The position numbers and the translations under genes are program-made. The notes under the pieces are model-generated. The model was not told the origin of the DNA and did not search any database. It worked only from the letters and a program-made list of their open reading frames with translations. A DNA stretch of 32,684 nt from Caldifarciminota bacterium (GTDB taxonomy: Bacteria > Hydrothermota > Tepidihabitantia > Tepidihabitantales > Tepidihabitantaceae), in the NCBI GenBank assembly GCA_026397595.1, contig JAPLUO010000006.1, positions 1 to 32,684 of the forward strand, in the 5' to 3' direction. Below are positions 8,201 to 14,477 of this stretch, one piece after another. Each line of letters begins with the position of its first letter. The stretch's first letter is position 1.

Positions 8201-8561
8201 ACCCCAACCCTCTCCCAAAGGGAGAGGGAGTTCCTCTCTCCTGCCAGCGGGAGGGGAGGCGAAGGCGAAGCGCGGCCGTTCCTCTGTTCCCTCTCCCTTG
8301 AAGGGAGAGGGAGAGGGTGAGGGTGAGTCCGGCCGCGTCTACATCAACGACGAGCAGTACTTCGAGGGCGTGAAGCCGGAGTGGTTCGAGTTCCACATCG
8401 GCGGATACCAGGTACTTCAGAAGTGGCTCAAGGACCGCAAGGGCCGCAAGCTCTCGAACGACGACATCACGCACTACCAGCGCGTCGTCGTGGCTATCAA
8501 AGAAACCATCCGCCTGATGGCGGACGTAGACAAGACCATTCCGAACTGGCCGATAGAGTAG
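5208..8561 (+). CDS. Single-chain type ISP/IIG-like restriction-modification enzyme
   Basis: The 1117-aa product joins an N-terminal PD-(D/E)xK nuclease to an adenine N6-methyltransferase and a type ISP-like specificity region. Nuclease: D60 in GHPDI and E74-T-K76. Methyltransferase: GVYYTPEPIVSFIV, then motif I as DPATGTATF (360-368, usual form DPACGTGTF) and motif IV NPPY (480-483). C-terminal region: blocks like YRPFDVRHTYYTGRTRGF and FPLYVYSV known from type ISP specificity domains. No helicase motifs are seen, so it resembles helicase-free type IIG/ISP enzymes. It should methylate and cut foreign DNA at one recognition site. Two palindromic elements are inserted in frame (residues ~882-909 and ~997-1040). 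No Shine-Dalgarno precedes the ATG. The repeat-protein gene starts 8 nt after the stop. Confidence 0.88.
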   Translation: MLDKRPEAIQAYLVALRRALARGDSTEHTHRSALIDLVHSLVKGVHCVNEPKGLKHGHPDIKVTLGETPIGYIETKDIGLDLAEITESAQLRRYLREIPNLLLTDYLTFIWFENGHERTRASLAVLAGKDKLRAVEGQVAALADLLVEFCRAELKTIASPKELAQRMASLARMTRRLIAEALAAEPATGDLHAQLKAFREVLLPDIDETKFADMYAQTICYGLFAGICNSKFPQAFARENAADNLPPTNPFLRQLFHHIVGPELNEKVRSAVDQIVFLLRHADVQAILQDFGKRTRKEDPVVHFYETFLAEYDPKLRKSRGVYYTPEPIVSFIVRSVDHLLKTKFNKPMGVADPAVLTLDPATGTATFLHADVKLIYERVCEHGQYGTWSGYVRDNLLPRIFGFELLMAPYAVAHLKLGLLLQETGYDFSSDERLGIFLTNTLEEAAKKSDMLFAQWISEESNAASTIKKDKPVMVVFGNPPYSGHSANKGDWIRGLVRDYYFVDGQPLGERNPKWLQDDYVKFIRWGQWRIEKTGAGILAYITNNGYLDNPTFRGMRQQLMQAFTEIYILDLHGNSKKKETAPDGSKDENVFDIQQGVCIGIFVKEPGKTGPAQVYHADLYGDRQSKYKFLLSEDIASVNWTKLTPSSPTYLFVPQDERRRAEYETAWKISDVMPASSVGVVTARDELTIAWSADEMWRRVNDFVGLPPEAAREKFQLGPDVRDWKVTLAQADIRDSGPSRAKLARILYRPFDVRHTYYTGRTRGFICMPRPENMSHMLARANLGLVSARSNRSESPDHFLCSREITEAKTGESTTQSCTFPLYVYSVVGRKGEQRRLEDTELSPWPAGKNGRRPNLSPKFVAEMEAKLGLRFVPEGAEGSLECGSKAAALSPSRSTGKAGAALPQSKDVFTPEDVFDYIYAVFHSPTYRKRYAEFLKIDFPRVPLTSDKKLFWKLVALGRELVALHLLESPKVNDFVTRFTVKGSDTVGKVQYTPSPQPSPKGRGSSSLLPAGGEAKAKRGRSSVPSPLKGEGEGEGESGRVYINDEQYFEGVKPEWFEFHIGGYQVLQKWLKDRKGRKLSNDDITHYQRVVVAIKETIRLMADVDKTIPNWPIE
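7853..7934. repeat. Palindromic repeat element inserted in frame in the restriction-modification gene
   Basis: Terminal inverted repeats TTTGGAGTGCGG (7853-7864) and CCGCAGTCCAAA (7923-7934) match at 11 of 12 positions. Inside are GCGGCAGC-AAA-GCTGCCGC (7861-7879) and CGGGAGC-TGC-GCTCCCG (7909-7925). It encodes a low-complexity Ala/Ser-rich stretch without stops. A 15-nt core, GTGCGGCAGCAAAGC, recurs on the other strand at 31998-32012. From memory this resembles a dispersed palindromic family found in several environmental phyla. Confidence 0.7.
8196..8327. repeat. Second palindromic (CCCTCACCCC-type) element inserted in frame
   Basis: CTCACCCCAACCCTCTCCC (8198-8216) and GGGAGAGGGTGAGGGTGAG (8309-8327) are inverted repeats matching at 17 of 19 positions. 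Between them are further CTCTCCC/GGGAGAG repeats. It encodes the peptide core PSPQPSPKGRG, a hallmark of a widespread dispersed repeat that turns up inside genes and intergenic regions of many bacteria. The reading frame stays open through it. Confidence 0.75.
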
Positions 8562-8569
8562 GAGGTATA

Positions 8570-9661
8570 GTGGCTAAGCGGCAATCAGGTTCCCGGACAG
8601 CACAGCAGGCGAGTGCGCATCCCCAGAGACCGCGCTATCCGAAATGGAGTGAGGCAGAGAGCCGCGTTGCGGACCGTTTCGCCCGGGCCATCGTGAGCGG
8701 CTGGTATCCGAACGTCAATCAGGCGTTGCCCGACTGCCGTCGCGAGTTGGCGCACGTGACTCGGGGGTTGCAGCGGACCGATGATGCTGTTGCATGGAAG
8801 CTCCTGTGCCGTGCATACGATTTCGGTCTGCCGCGCCGTATGCACTTCTGGACCAACCAGGAAAGGCGGTTGCTCGAGCGGCACGCCTCGGCTCTGGCGC
8901 GCGGAGAGTGCCCAAAAAGCAGTGCCGCCGTACGCGAGGTTAAGCGGACGTTCGAGCGGGCCGGACTGGAGGTGCGCCATCCCGACAGCGCCATTCGTGA
9001 CCTGCTCAACGTCCGTTCCCGCGCCCTGGGTCGGCCGTGGTATTTGGTCCCTTTCAGTCCCGAGGAAAACCGTGTCATTGACCGCTTCAGTCGGGCGCTG
9101 GCCCGGAACGAGTACCCACATGGGACAGCGGCGGTCGCTGATTGCCGCCGGGCACTTGATCGGGCCGGCATCACCCGTCGCAGGACAGACGTGGCGATAG
9201 CTAACCGCATCAACGACGGGGCACGCGCCTTGGGCCGGGTGTCCAAGTTCGCGCCCTGGAGCGCTTCCGGCGCTCGGATTATCGACCGTTTCACCCGGGC
9301 ACTGGTATCCGACAGGTATCCAACCATAGTCGCCGCGAGCCGCGCCTGCCGGTCCGCCCTGGAGCGTGCGGGACAGCTCGGAAACCGCACCGAGGGCGGA
9401 CTACGCGCCAAGCTGAGAATCCAGGCCATCCGCATGGGCAGGTCCATATTCTGGCCGCGATGGAGCGACGCGGAACTCCGCATCCTCAACCGCTTCGCAC
9501 GTGCCGTCATCCGCGGCGCATACGCGAACGCGAAGGTGGCAGCGGTGCCCTGCCGGCGTGCTCTTGAACGTGCGGGTCTACCCGGCCACGCGCGCGTTCG
9601 CGCAGTCGAGGACAGGCTCTGCCGCCTCGCGTTTGAACTCCGCCACAAGCGGCAGCCGTAA
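8570..9661 (+). CDS. Protein of five exact 68-residue Myb/SANT-like repeats, coupled to the restriction-modification gene
   Basis: The GTG at 8570 is preceded by GGAGG (8561-8565), whose first G is the last base of the upstream TAG, so translation is probably coupled. After a ~20-residue basic leader, the 363-aa product is five tandem units. The key aromatic residue (W-S-x-x-E, F in unit 3) falls at 26, 94, 162, 230 and 298: a constant 68 residues with no indel. The consensus runs W-S-x-x-E-x-R-(V/I)-(I/L)-x-R-F-x-R-A-(L/I), then Y-P, then A-x-x-x-C-R-R-A-L-E-R-A-G, and ends A-x-x-L-G-R. The tryptophan-led helical unit and the Arg excess suggest a DNA-binding homeodomain/Myb/SANT-like fold, but no known family is recognised. 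Being tied to a DNA methyltransferase/nuclease, it may guide or control it; this is inference. Confidence 0.75.
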   Translation: MAKRQSGSRTAQQASAHPQRPRYPKWSEAESRVADRFARAIVSGWYPNVNQALPDCRRELAHVTRGLQRTDDAVAWKLLCRAYDFGLPRRMHFWTNQERRLLERHASALARGECPKSSAAVREVKRTFERAGLEVRHPDSAIRDLLNVRSRALGRPWYLVPFSPEENRVIDRFSRALARNEYPHGTAAVADCRRALDRAGITRRRTDVAIANRINDGARALGRVSKFAPWSASGARIIDRFTRALVSDRYPTIVAASRACRSALERAGQLGNRTEGGLRAKLRIQAIRMGRSIFWPRWSDAELRILNRFARAVIRGAYANAKVAAVPCRRALERAGLPGHARVRAVEDRLCRLAFELRHKRQP

Positions 9662-9786
9662 GCCGCAACCGCGAACGACACTTCCCAATTCCCTGCGCAT
9701 CAGGCGATAGTCACGCCGACACAATAGGCGCTTCCTGACGCGCGGGCGGGCGGATTCTTGCCTCCACGACAGGCTATGTTGACAGC

Positions 9787-10077
9787 ATGACAGGATGTGC
9801 CAAGCGGCCGGCGAGCGTGCTGTTGCAGGAGCAGGAACGGCTGCTGTTGCAGATGATGTAGCGAGGGCTGGAGCGACTGCTGTTGCAGGACGAGGGCCGG
9901 GTACTGTCGCGGGTGCTGGGGCAAGGGCTGGAGCGAAGGCTGTTGCGAGACGAGGGCCGGGTACTGTTGCGGGTGCTGGGACAAGGGCTGGAGCGAAGGC
10001 TGTTACGAGACGAGGGTCGGGTGATGTTACGGGCGCTGGGACAAGGGCTGCATAGAGGGAAAGGCTCCCCCGGATAG
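9787..10077 (+). pseudogene. Tetrapeptide-repeat reading frame interrupted by one TAG
   Basis: From ATG 9787 the frame runs to a stop at ~10077 with one internal TAG at 9859-9861. After a 10-residue leader it is built of four-residue units of the form x-L-x-(R/Q), for example VLLQ, LLLQ, GLER, RLLR, DEGR, VLGQ. From ~9865 these group into a 20-residue super-repeat, GLER-RLLR-DEGR-VLLR-VLGQ. The interrupted unit reads MM-stop-R where its siblings read xLLR, so a single TTG to TAG change explains it. No family is recognised and expression is unproven. It could be a degenerate gene or a non-coding array that happens to stay open. Confidence 0.35.
9817..10056 (+). repeat. Array of 12-bp units in a 60-bp higher-order repeat
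   Basis: Exactly 20 units of 12 bp, most of the form xxGCTGxxxCGR. From 9865 five different units form a 60-bp block repeated about three times with few changes (blocks beginning GGGCTGGAGCGA at 9865, 9925 and 9985), ending in a truncated copy at 10045. Both strands stay largely open because the period is a multiple of three. Confidence 0.85.
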
Positions 10078-10548
10078 TCCAGGGGACGGGAAGACGAGAT
10101 GGCAGGCGAAGTCAGAAGTCAGAATGCAGATACCAGAAGTCAGAACTCCCGGGGCGGATCAGGAAGGAGAGATGAAGGACAAGTGATGAACGATGAGGGA
10201 GTTACGGAAAACCCGGACCAGTCTCCGGCCTGCCAACGATGCACGATGTACGATGTACGAAGGAACGGGCGATGTTACGTCTTGGGGTTGTGGTTTCTCT
10301 AATACCAGCGGAAGGAACTGCACCATGAAGAGCAACAGACGCAGGAGCATTCGGGGGAAGCGATGAGCGCGGAGCGCTGAATCGCGAGCGTGATCGCATG
10401 GCACGGACGGTCGGAATTGCCGCTCAGTCCTGGGTCTCAATGTGTGCTATAGTGCACATTCCGCTGCGTTCCGAAATGTGCCCTAACTCCCATATTCCCA
10501 ATACCCTAGCCCCGATTTGCCGAGAATACCCTCCCCTGCCCTCCGGGT

Positions 10549-10812
10549 AGCTTTCGACCTAGCTTTCAAAGTAGCCTTGAACGAAGCCTTGAAATGAACT
10601 TTGAGTTGAGCTTTCAGAAGAACTTTGACGAGAGCCTTCGACGGAACTCTGAGCTGAGCGATGTGAGAAGCGATGCGCTGAGCGATGAACCAAGCCTTGG
10701 CCGATGCTTTCAAATGAGCTTTCGATTAGGCTCTTGAATGAGCTTTCTCGCGAGCTTTCCGAGGGACTTTCCGGCGAGCTTTCCAATGAGCTTTGTAGAA
10801 AGCTGTTGCGGA
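10549..10812. repeat. Array of about 22 degenerate 12-bp units
   Basis: Successive units start every 12 bp from 10549 with no slippage. The first half of each is conserved (AGCTTT, AGCCTT, AACTTT or AGCGAT) and the second half varies. In the + frame it reads as S-(F/L)-x-x tetrapeptides, in one - frame as K-(A/V)-x-x. It lies immediately downstream of the pilD stop, on the convergent side. No start and stop pair with a ribosome site frames it clearly. Confidence 0.85.
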
Positions 10813-10857
10813 TTGCGAGTGGCGATTGGCCGGCAGTCTGTGCTTGGACGCTGCCCG

Positions 10858-11655
10858 CTAGGCCAAACCGGCGAAACGGGCGTAGATGTCGAAGAGCTGC
10901 GGGCCGAAGAAGAGACCGGCCAGTGCGCCCAGCGCGAGGAACGGGCCGAACGGAATCGGCTGGCCGCGCTTGTTCCGGCCGGCCGAGCGGGCAATGAGCC
11001 CGATAACAACGCCGAACACGACCGCGGCGGCCAAAGCCACGGTCAGCCCTTTCAACCCGACAAACGCGCCGATCATCGCCGCGTAGGGCAGGTCGCCAAA
11101 GCCCATCCCCTCTTTCTGGTCGACGCCGAACCGGCGGAACACGCCGGCCAGCACATACCGCCACAGTAACCAGGCAAAGAGGATGAACCCGGCACCAACC
11201 GCGGCGCCGGCGAGTGCGCCCTTGAGTTCGGGCGGCGGGGCAACCAGCCCGCCCGCCAGCCCGAGCACCAGTCCCGTGACACTGAAGCCGAATGGGATAA
11301 TCTGGTGGTCGAGGTCAATGAGCGCGGTGATGATGAGCAGCGAGATAAACACGAGGACTTTGACCGTCAGCAGGCTGAAGCCAAACCGGGCGTAGGCCGC
11401 AACAAAAAGCAGCCCGGTGAGTGCCTCAATCAGCGGATAGCGGACCGATATCGGCTTGCCGCAGTCGCGACACCGGCCGCGCAGGATGAGCCAGCTCAGC
11501 ACCGGGATGTTATCGTAAGGTCGTATCGGCTTCCGGCAGCGCGGGCAGTGCGATGGCGGTGAGGAGATTGACTTGTGCAGCGGGACGCGCCAGATAACGA
11601 CGTTGAAGAAGCTGCCGAAAACCAGCCCGAGCAGGGCTGCCAGCGCCCAGATCAC
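10858..11655 (-). CDS. pilD: Prepilin peptidase (type IV pilus leader peptidase/methylase)
   Basis: The 265-aa polytopic protein has every section of the PilD/GspO family. The N-terminal cytoplasmic loop carries two zinc pairs, C37-x-x-C40 and C62-x-x-C65, followed by RYPLIEALTG. First catalytic Asp is in ALIDLDHQIIP (D114), second in GFGDLPYAA (D188), then PFGPFLALGAL. It cleaves the short leader of prepilins at the inner membrane and N-methylates the new N-terminus; five pilin substrates are encoded in this window. In the second motif the usual GD-(V/I/F)-K is GD-L-P, a mild oddity. The GTG start overlaps by 4 nt (GTGA) the TGA that ends the extended pilT frame. Confidence 0.92.
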   Translation of the reverse strand: MIWALAALLGLVFGSFFNVVIWRVPLHKSISSPPSHCPRCRKPIRPYDNIPVLSWLILRGRCRDCGKPISVRYPLIEALTGLLFVAAYARFGFSLLTVKVLVFISLLIITALIDLDHQIIPFGFSVTGLVLGLAGGLVAPPPELKGALAGAAVGAGFILFAWLLWRYVLAGVFRRFGVDQKEGMGFGDLPYAAMIGAFVGLKGLTVALAAAVVFGVVIGLIARSAGRNKRGQPIPFGPFLALGALAGLFFGPQLFDIYARFAGLA

Positions 11656-11819
11656 CGCGAATTGGGCAGGACCGGCTGTCCTTCTTCCGAAGGCGCGAAG
11701 AGCTTCTTATCGGTCGCGATCGCGTGGGCGGTGTCAGCCGAAATCAGCCCTTTGCGCAGGAGCATCGCCAGGCTCTGGTCCATGGTCTGCATGCCGTACT
11801 GGGAACCGATCTGGACCAG
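11652..11819 (-). pseudogene. PilT C-terminal remnant beyond an in-frame TAG
   Basis: Read in the same frame past the TAG at 11820-11822, the sequence stays open for 55 codons, beginning LVQIGSQYGMQTMDQSL and AMLLRKGLIS. This is plainly the conserved C-terminal helix pair of PilT. The frame ends at a TGA (11652-11654) that overlaps the pilD GTG. The stretch is therefore the missing end of pilT, cut off by one nonsense codon, by sequencing error or by a readthrough arrangement. Confidence 0.85.
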
Positions 11820-12779
11820 CTAGGCAACCTGGTGCGACTTGCTCTCGCGAATCAGGTTCTTGACCGCGGGCGTGGCAATCAGCACCTCCATCGCCGAAAC
11901 GCGGCCCCGCTGGTCCTTCCGCGGCAGCAGCGTCTGTGAGATAATGCCGCGAATGACGTTCGCAAATATCTGGCGCACGTAGTCGTGCTGGTCCGGCGGG
12001 AAAACGTCGATGACCCGGTCCACGGTCTGCGCCACGCTGTTCGTGTGCAGGGTCGAGAGCACGAAATGCCCGGTCTCGGCCGCGGTCAGGGCCAACTGGA
12101 TGGTCTCGAGGTCGCGCATCTCCCCGACGAAGATGACGTTCGGGTCCTCACGCAGGCAGGCGCGCAGCGCGTCGGCAAATGACCGGGAGTGGGTGCCGAT
12201 TTCCCGTTGGCTGATCAGGCAGTTCTTGCCCTGGAAGATGTACTCAATCGGGTCTTCAATCGTGATGATTCGCGCCGATTGCTCCGCGTCAATCCGGTCG
12301 ATCATGCTGGCCAGCGTCGTTGACTTTCCGCAGCCGGTGGGACCGGTCACCAGCACCAGCCCGGAAGTGCAGCGCGTCAATTCCAGCACCGACTCGGGTG
12401 CGGGGAGTTCCTCAAGCGACCGGATTCTTGCCGGTATGATGCGAAATGCCCCGCCGACTCCGGACAGGTCCATGAACACGTTCACCCGGGCACGGACCCG
12501 TTCCGGCGTCACGTACTCGAGGACGACGCTGCCCGCCGGGGCGGCGGCCGTGCCCCAGGTGTATGACAGGTCAAGTTCGCGCCTCTGCTCGACCGCGGAC
12601 CGCTGGTCGTCGGTCAGTATCGAATAGAGCAGCGCCTGCGAGTCCTCGACCGTCAGTGCCGGCCCCGGGATCTTCTTCAGTTTTCCGTTGACCCGGATAA
12701 TCGGCGGCGTGCCGACCGTTATGTGAAGGTCGGAAGCTCCGTACTTGGCTGCGTAGCGCAGCAGTTCGTCAATATTCAT
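11820..12779 (-). CDS. pilT: Type IV pilus retraction ATPase PilT, prematurely stopped
   Basis: The ATG at 12779 gives the canonical PilT start MNIDELLRYAAKYGASDLHITVG; a TTG at 12788 is possible. PilT is the hexameric ATPase that powers pilus depolymerisation. Seen in the 319 aa: Walker A GPTGCGKST (146-154), Asp box IEDPIEYIF, Walker B region VIFVGEMRDLETIQLAL, His box STLHTN, and the retraction motif as AVKNLIRE. A TAG at 11820-11822 ends the frame after SKSHQVA, about 55 residues short of the family's usual length. The remainder is intact downstream. The likely ancestral codon is CAG (Gln). Structured sequence of ~100 nt separates it from pilQ. Confidence 0.9.
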   Translation of the reverse strand: MNIDELLRYAAKYGASDLHITVGTPPIIRVNGKLKKIPGPALTVEDSQALLYSILTDDQRSAVEQRRELDLSYTWGTAAAPAGSVVLEYVTPERVRARVNVFMDLSGVGGAFRIIPARIRSLEELPAPESVLELTRCTSGLVLVTGPTGCGKSTTLASMIDRIDAEQSARIITIEDPIEYIFQGKNCLISQREIGTHSRSFADALRACLREDPNVIFVGEMRDLETIQLALTAAETGHFVLSTLHTNSVAQTVDRVIDVFPPDQHDYVRQIFANVIRGIISQTLLPRKDQRGRVSAMEVLIATPAVKNLIRESKSHQVA

Positions 12780-12877
12780 GGCGCGCAAAGCGCCACGCCC
12801 GACGCGGAACCCTGCGGGCGTCCGACATCAGGCGTGGGGCGTCAGTCGTAAAACGTATGGCGTCTCGTCGGCAGTCG

Positions 12878-14473
12878 CTATTCCTCCGTCTGCCTTACGA
12901 TGTGCGGAATGATAAAGATTATCAGGTCGTTCTTGGTGTGGTTGATCGTGGTCTTCTTGAAGAGCAGGTCGCCCAGAATCGGAATGTCTCCGAGCAAGGG
13001 GATCTTGCCGACGTTCCGGGTCTCTTCATCACGCACCAGGCCGCCAATCACCGCCACCTCGCCGTCGCGTACGGCGATGTTCGACTCGGCCGAACGGCGC
13101 GCGATCATCGGCCGCTGGTCGTCGGCCGAGCCCACCCAGCCGGTAATCGCTTCGACGCTCGGTTTGACGTTCATGTTCACCATGCCGTCGGACGTGACGT
13201 GTGGCGTAACTTGCAACTGGATCGGTACCGACTGGGTCTTCCACGTTGCGAGCACCAGCCCGGTCCTGGGATCGGAGCTGATCTCGCGGATCGGCACGTC
13301 GGTGCCCATGCTGACTATCGCGGTGTGGTTATCCAGCGTCATCGTGCTCGGATTGGCCAGCACCCGTGACTTGCCGCGCGACTGGAGGATATCCATCGTC
13401 GCACTGAACTGCCCCAGGTTGAGCTTGCCCAGTACCATGTTGTTGAAAACCAGCGGCAGTCCGAAGTCTTTGGTGCCGTCGAAGCGGCCGCTGGTGGCCG
13501 ACGCGCTCAGGTTCCACTGGATACCATAGATGTCCGTGGCGCTCAGCGTCGTCTCGACGAACTTGGCCTCAATCATGATCTGCGGCACGGGTTCGTCATA
13601 CTCGGCCAGGAACTCGGCAACCCGTTCCAAGGCTTCGGGGATATCAGTGACGACCACGAGGTTCGTCCGGTTGGAGCCGCCGGCGTCCGCTACGCGACGA
13701 TACCCGACGTCCACGGTTCCTATCGACGAGAGCATCTTCGGTATGATCTTTGCAACGTCAACGGCCTCGGAGTAGTTCAGCTCGAATACGCGCACCTGGG
13801 TCTCGCCGAAAATGTCCTTCTTGACCGGCTTGACCACGATGATGCCATCCTTGCCCTCGACCATGTTACACAGACCCGCCTTCAGCACCGCCTCCAGCCC
13901 CGCCCTGAGCGGCACGTCGCTGAGGCGGACCGTTACGAGTGACTTCACGTCCTGCGTCGCCAGCAGGTTCAGGTTGAACTGGCTGGAAATCATTCGCAGA
14001 ATGTCGGTGAGATCCGCGTCCTTGACGTACAGCGACAGCCGTCTGCCGGCAAACTGATCCTTTTGGTCAGCGACCATGGGCGGCGGAATCGACCGTGTGC
14101 CCAGGTCAACGACCACCAGGCCGTTCTCAACCGTCACCTTGTGCTCGACCGGTACGCGCAGTTGAATCGTCACCCGGAGCCCGGTAGCCGCTTCGCTCGG
14201 CTGCACCGTGACGGCCGTCACCGGGTAATGGGCCGATTCGATCCGGTTCTGCTTGAGCTTCGAGACCGCGCCCATGATGTCAACCACCAGGGACGGCGGG
14301 TCGGTGGATAGGAACGAACTGACGTTGGGATTGCCGGTGCAGGCGACGGTTACACGCACGCCCTCAAGCAGCTTGTCGACCGCGATGTCGGTAACGCTGA
14401 CCTGCTCCTGCGCAATCAGCACCGAGCAGAGGCAGACGACTGCAAGGAATGGAATCGCTATTTTCCTGGTCAT
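12878..14473 (-). CDS. pilQ: Type IV pilus secretin PilQ
   Basis: The 531-aa precursor has a signal peptide (AIPFLAVVCLCSVLIA, cut before QEQ), a single AMIN-like domain (~25-125, peptidoglycan targeting), an STN/N0 domain (~146-215, starting LSLYVKDADLTDILRMIS) and an N1-like domain (~226-295). The secretin barrel (~297-525) has IMIEAKFVET, SRVLANPSTMTLDN and the family signature IPLLGDIPILGDLLF (491-505). It forms the multimeric outer-membrane channel through which the pilus passes. It is shorter than proteobacterial PilQ (one AMIN instead of two or three). The GGGGGAG upstream of the ATG and a 4-nt gap from the upstream gene place it in the pilus operon. Confidence 0.93.
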   Translation of the reverse strand: MTRKIAIPFLAVVCLCSVLIAQEQVSVTDIAVDKLLEGVRVTVACTGNPNVSSFLSTDPPSLVVDIMGAVSKLKQNRIESAHYPVTAVTVQPSEAATGLRVTIQLRVPVEHKVTVENGLVVVDLGTRSIPPPMVADQKDQFAGRRLSLYVKDADLTDILRMISSQFNLNLLATQDVKSLVTVRLSDVPLRAGLEAVLKAGLCNMVEGKDGIIVVKPVKKDIFGETQVRVFELNYSEAVDVAKIIPKMLSSIGTVDVGYRRVADAGGSNRTNLVVVTDIPEALERVAEFLAEYDEPVPQIMIEAKFVETTLSATDIYGIQWNLSASATSGRFDGTKDFGLPLVFNNMVLGKLNLGQFSATMDILQSRGKSRVLANPSTMTLDNHTAIVSMGTDVPIREISSDPRTGLVLATWKTQSVPIQLQVTPHVTSDGMVNMNVKPSVEAITGWVGSADDQRPMIARRSAESNIAVRDGEVAVIGGLVRDEETRNVGKIPLLGDIPILGDLLFKKTTINHTKNDLIIFIIPHIVRQTEE

Positions 14474-14477
14474 ATTG

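Larger units (their letters stand above)
9662..10857. other. Gene-poor region with two 12-bp-period arrays
   Basis: Apart from the two arrays annotated separately, this 1.2-kb stretch holds only scattered simple repeats such as AGAAGTCAGAA (three copies at 10108-10147) and GATGTACGATGTACGA (near 10245). Long open frames here are a by-product of the period being a multiple of three. It separates the + strand restriction-modification island from the - strand pilus cluster. Confidence 0.5.

Noticed and set aside
8719-9681. 320-aa - strand frame opposite the 68-residue repeat protein
   Set aside because: Its apparent repeats are just the reverse of the + strand repeats; no ribosome site.
9795-10055. 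86-aa Ala/Gly-rich + frame over the 60-bp array
   Set aside because: Any frame over a period divisible by three stays open; the composition is that of GC-rich noise. The x-L-x-R frame is the only one kept, at low confidence.
9817-10812. CRISPR array
   Set aside because: Units are 12 bp and contiguous with no unique spacers of 30-40 bp, and no cas gene is near.
11820-11822. Genome-wide TAG reassignment
   Set aside because: Many clearly ending genes here stop at TAG (for example at 596, 1858, 2520, 2901, 5051 and 8559), so TAG is a normal stop.
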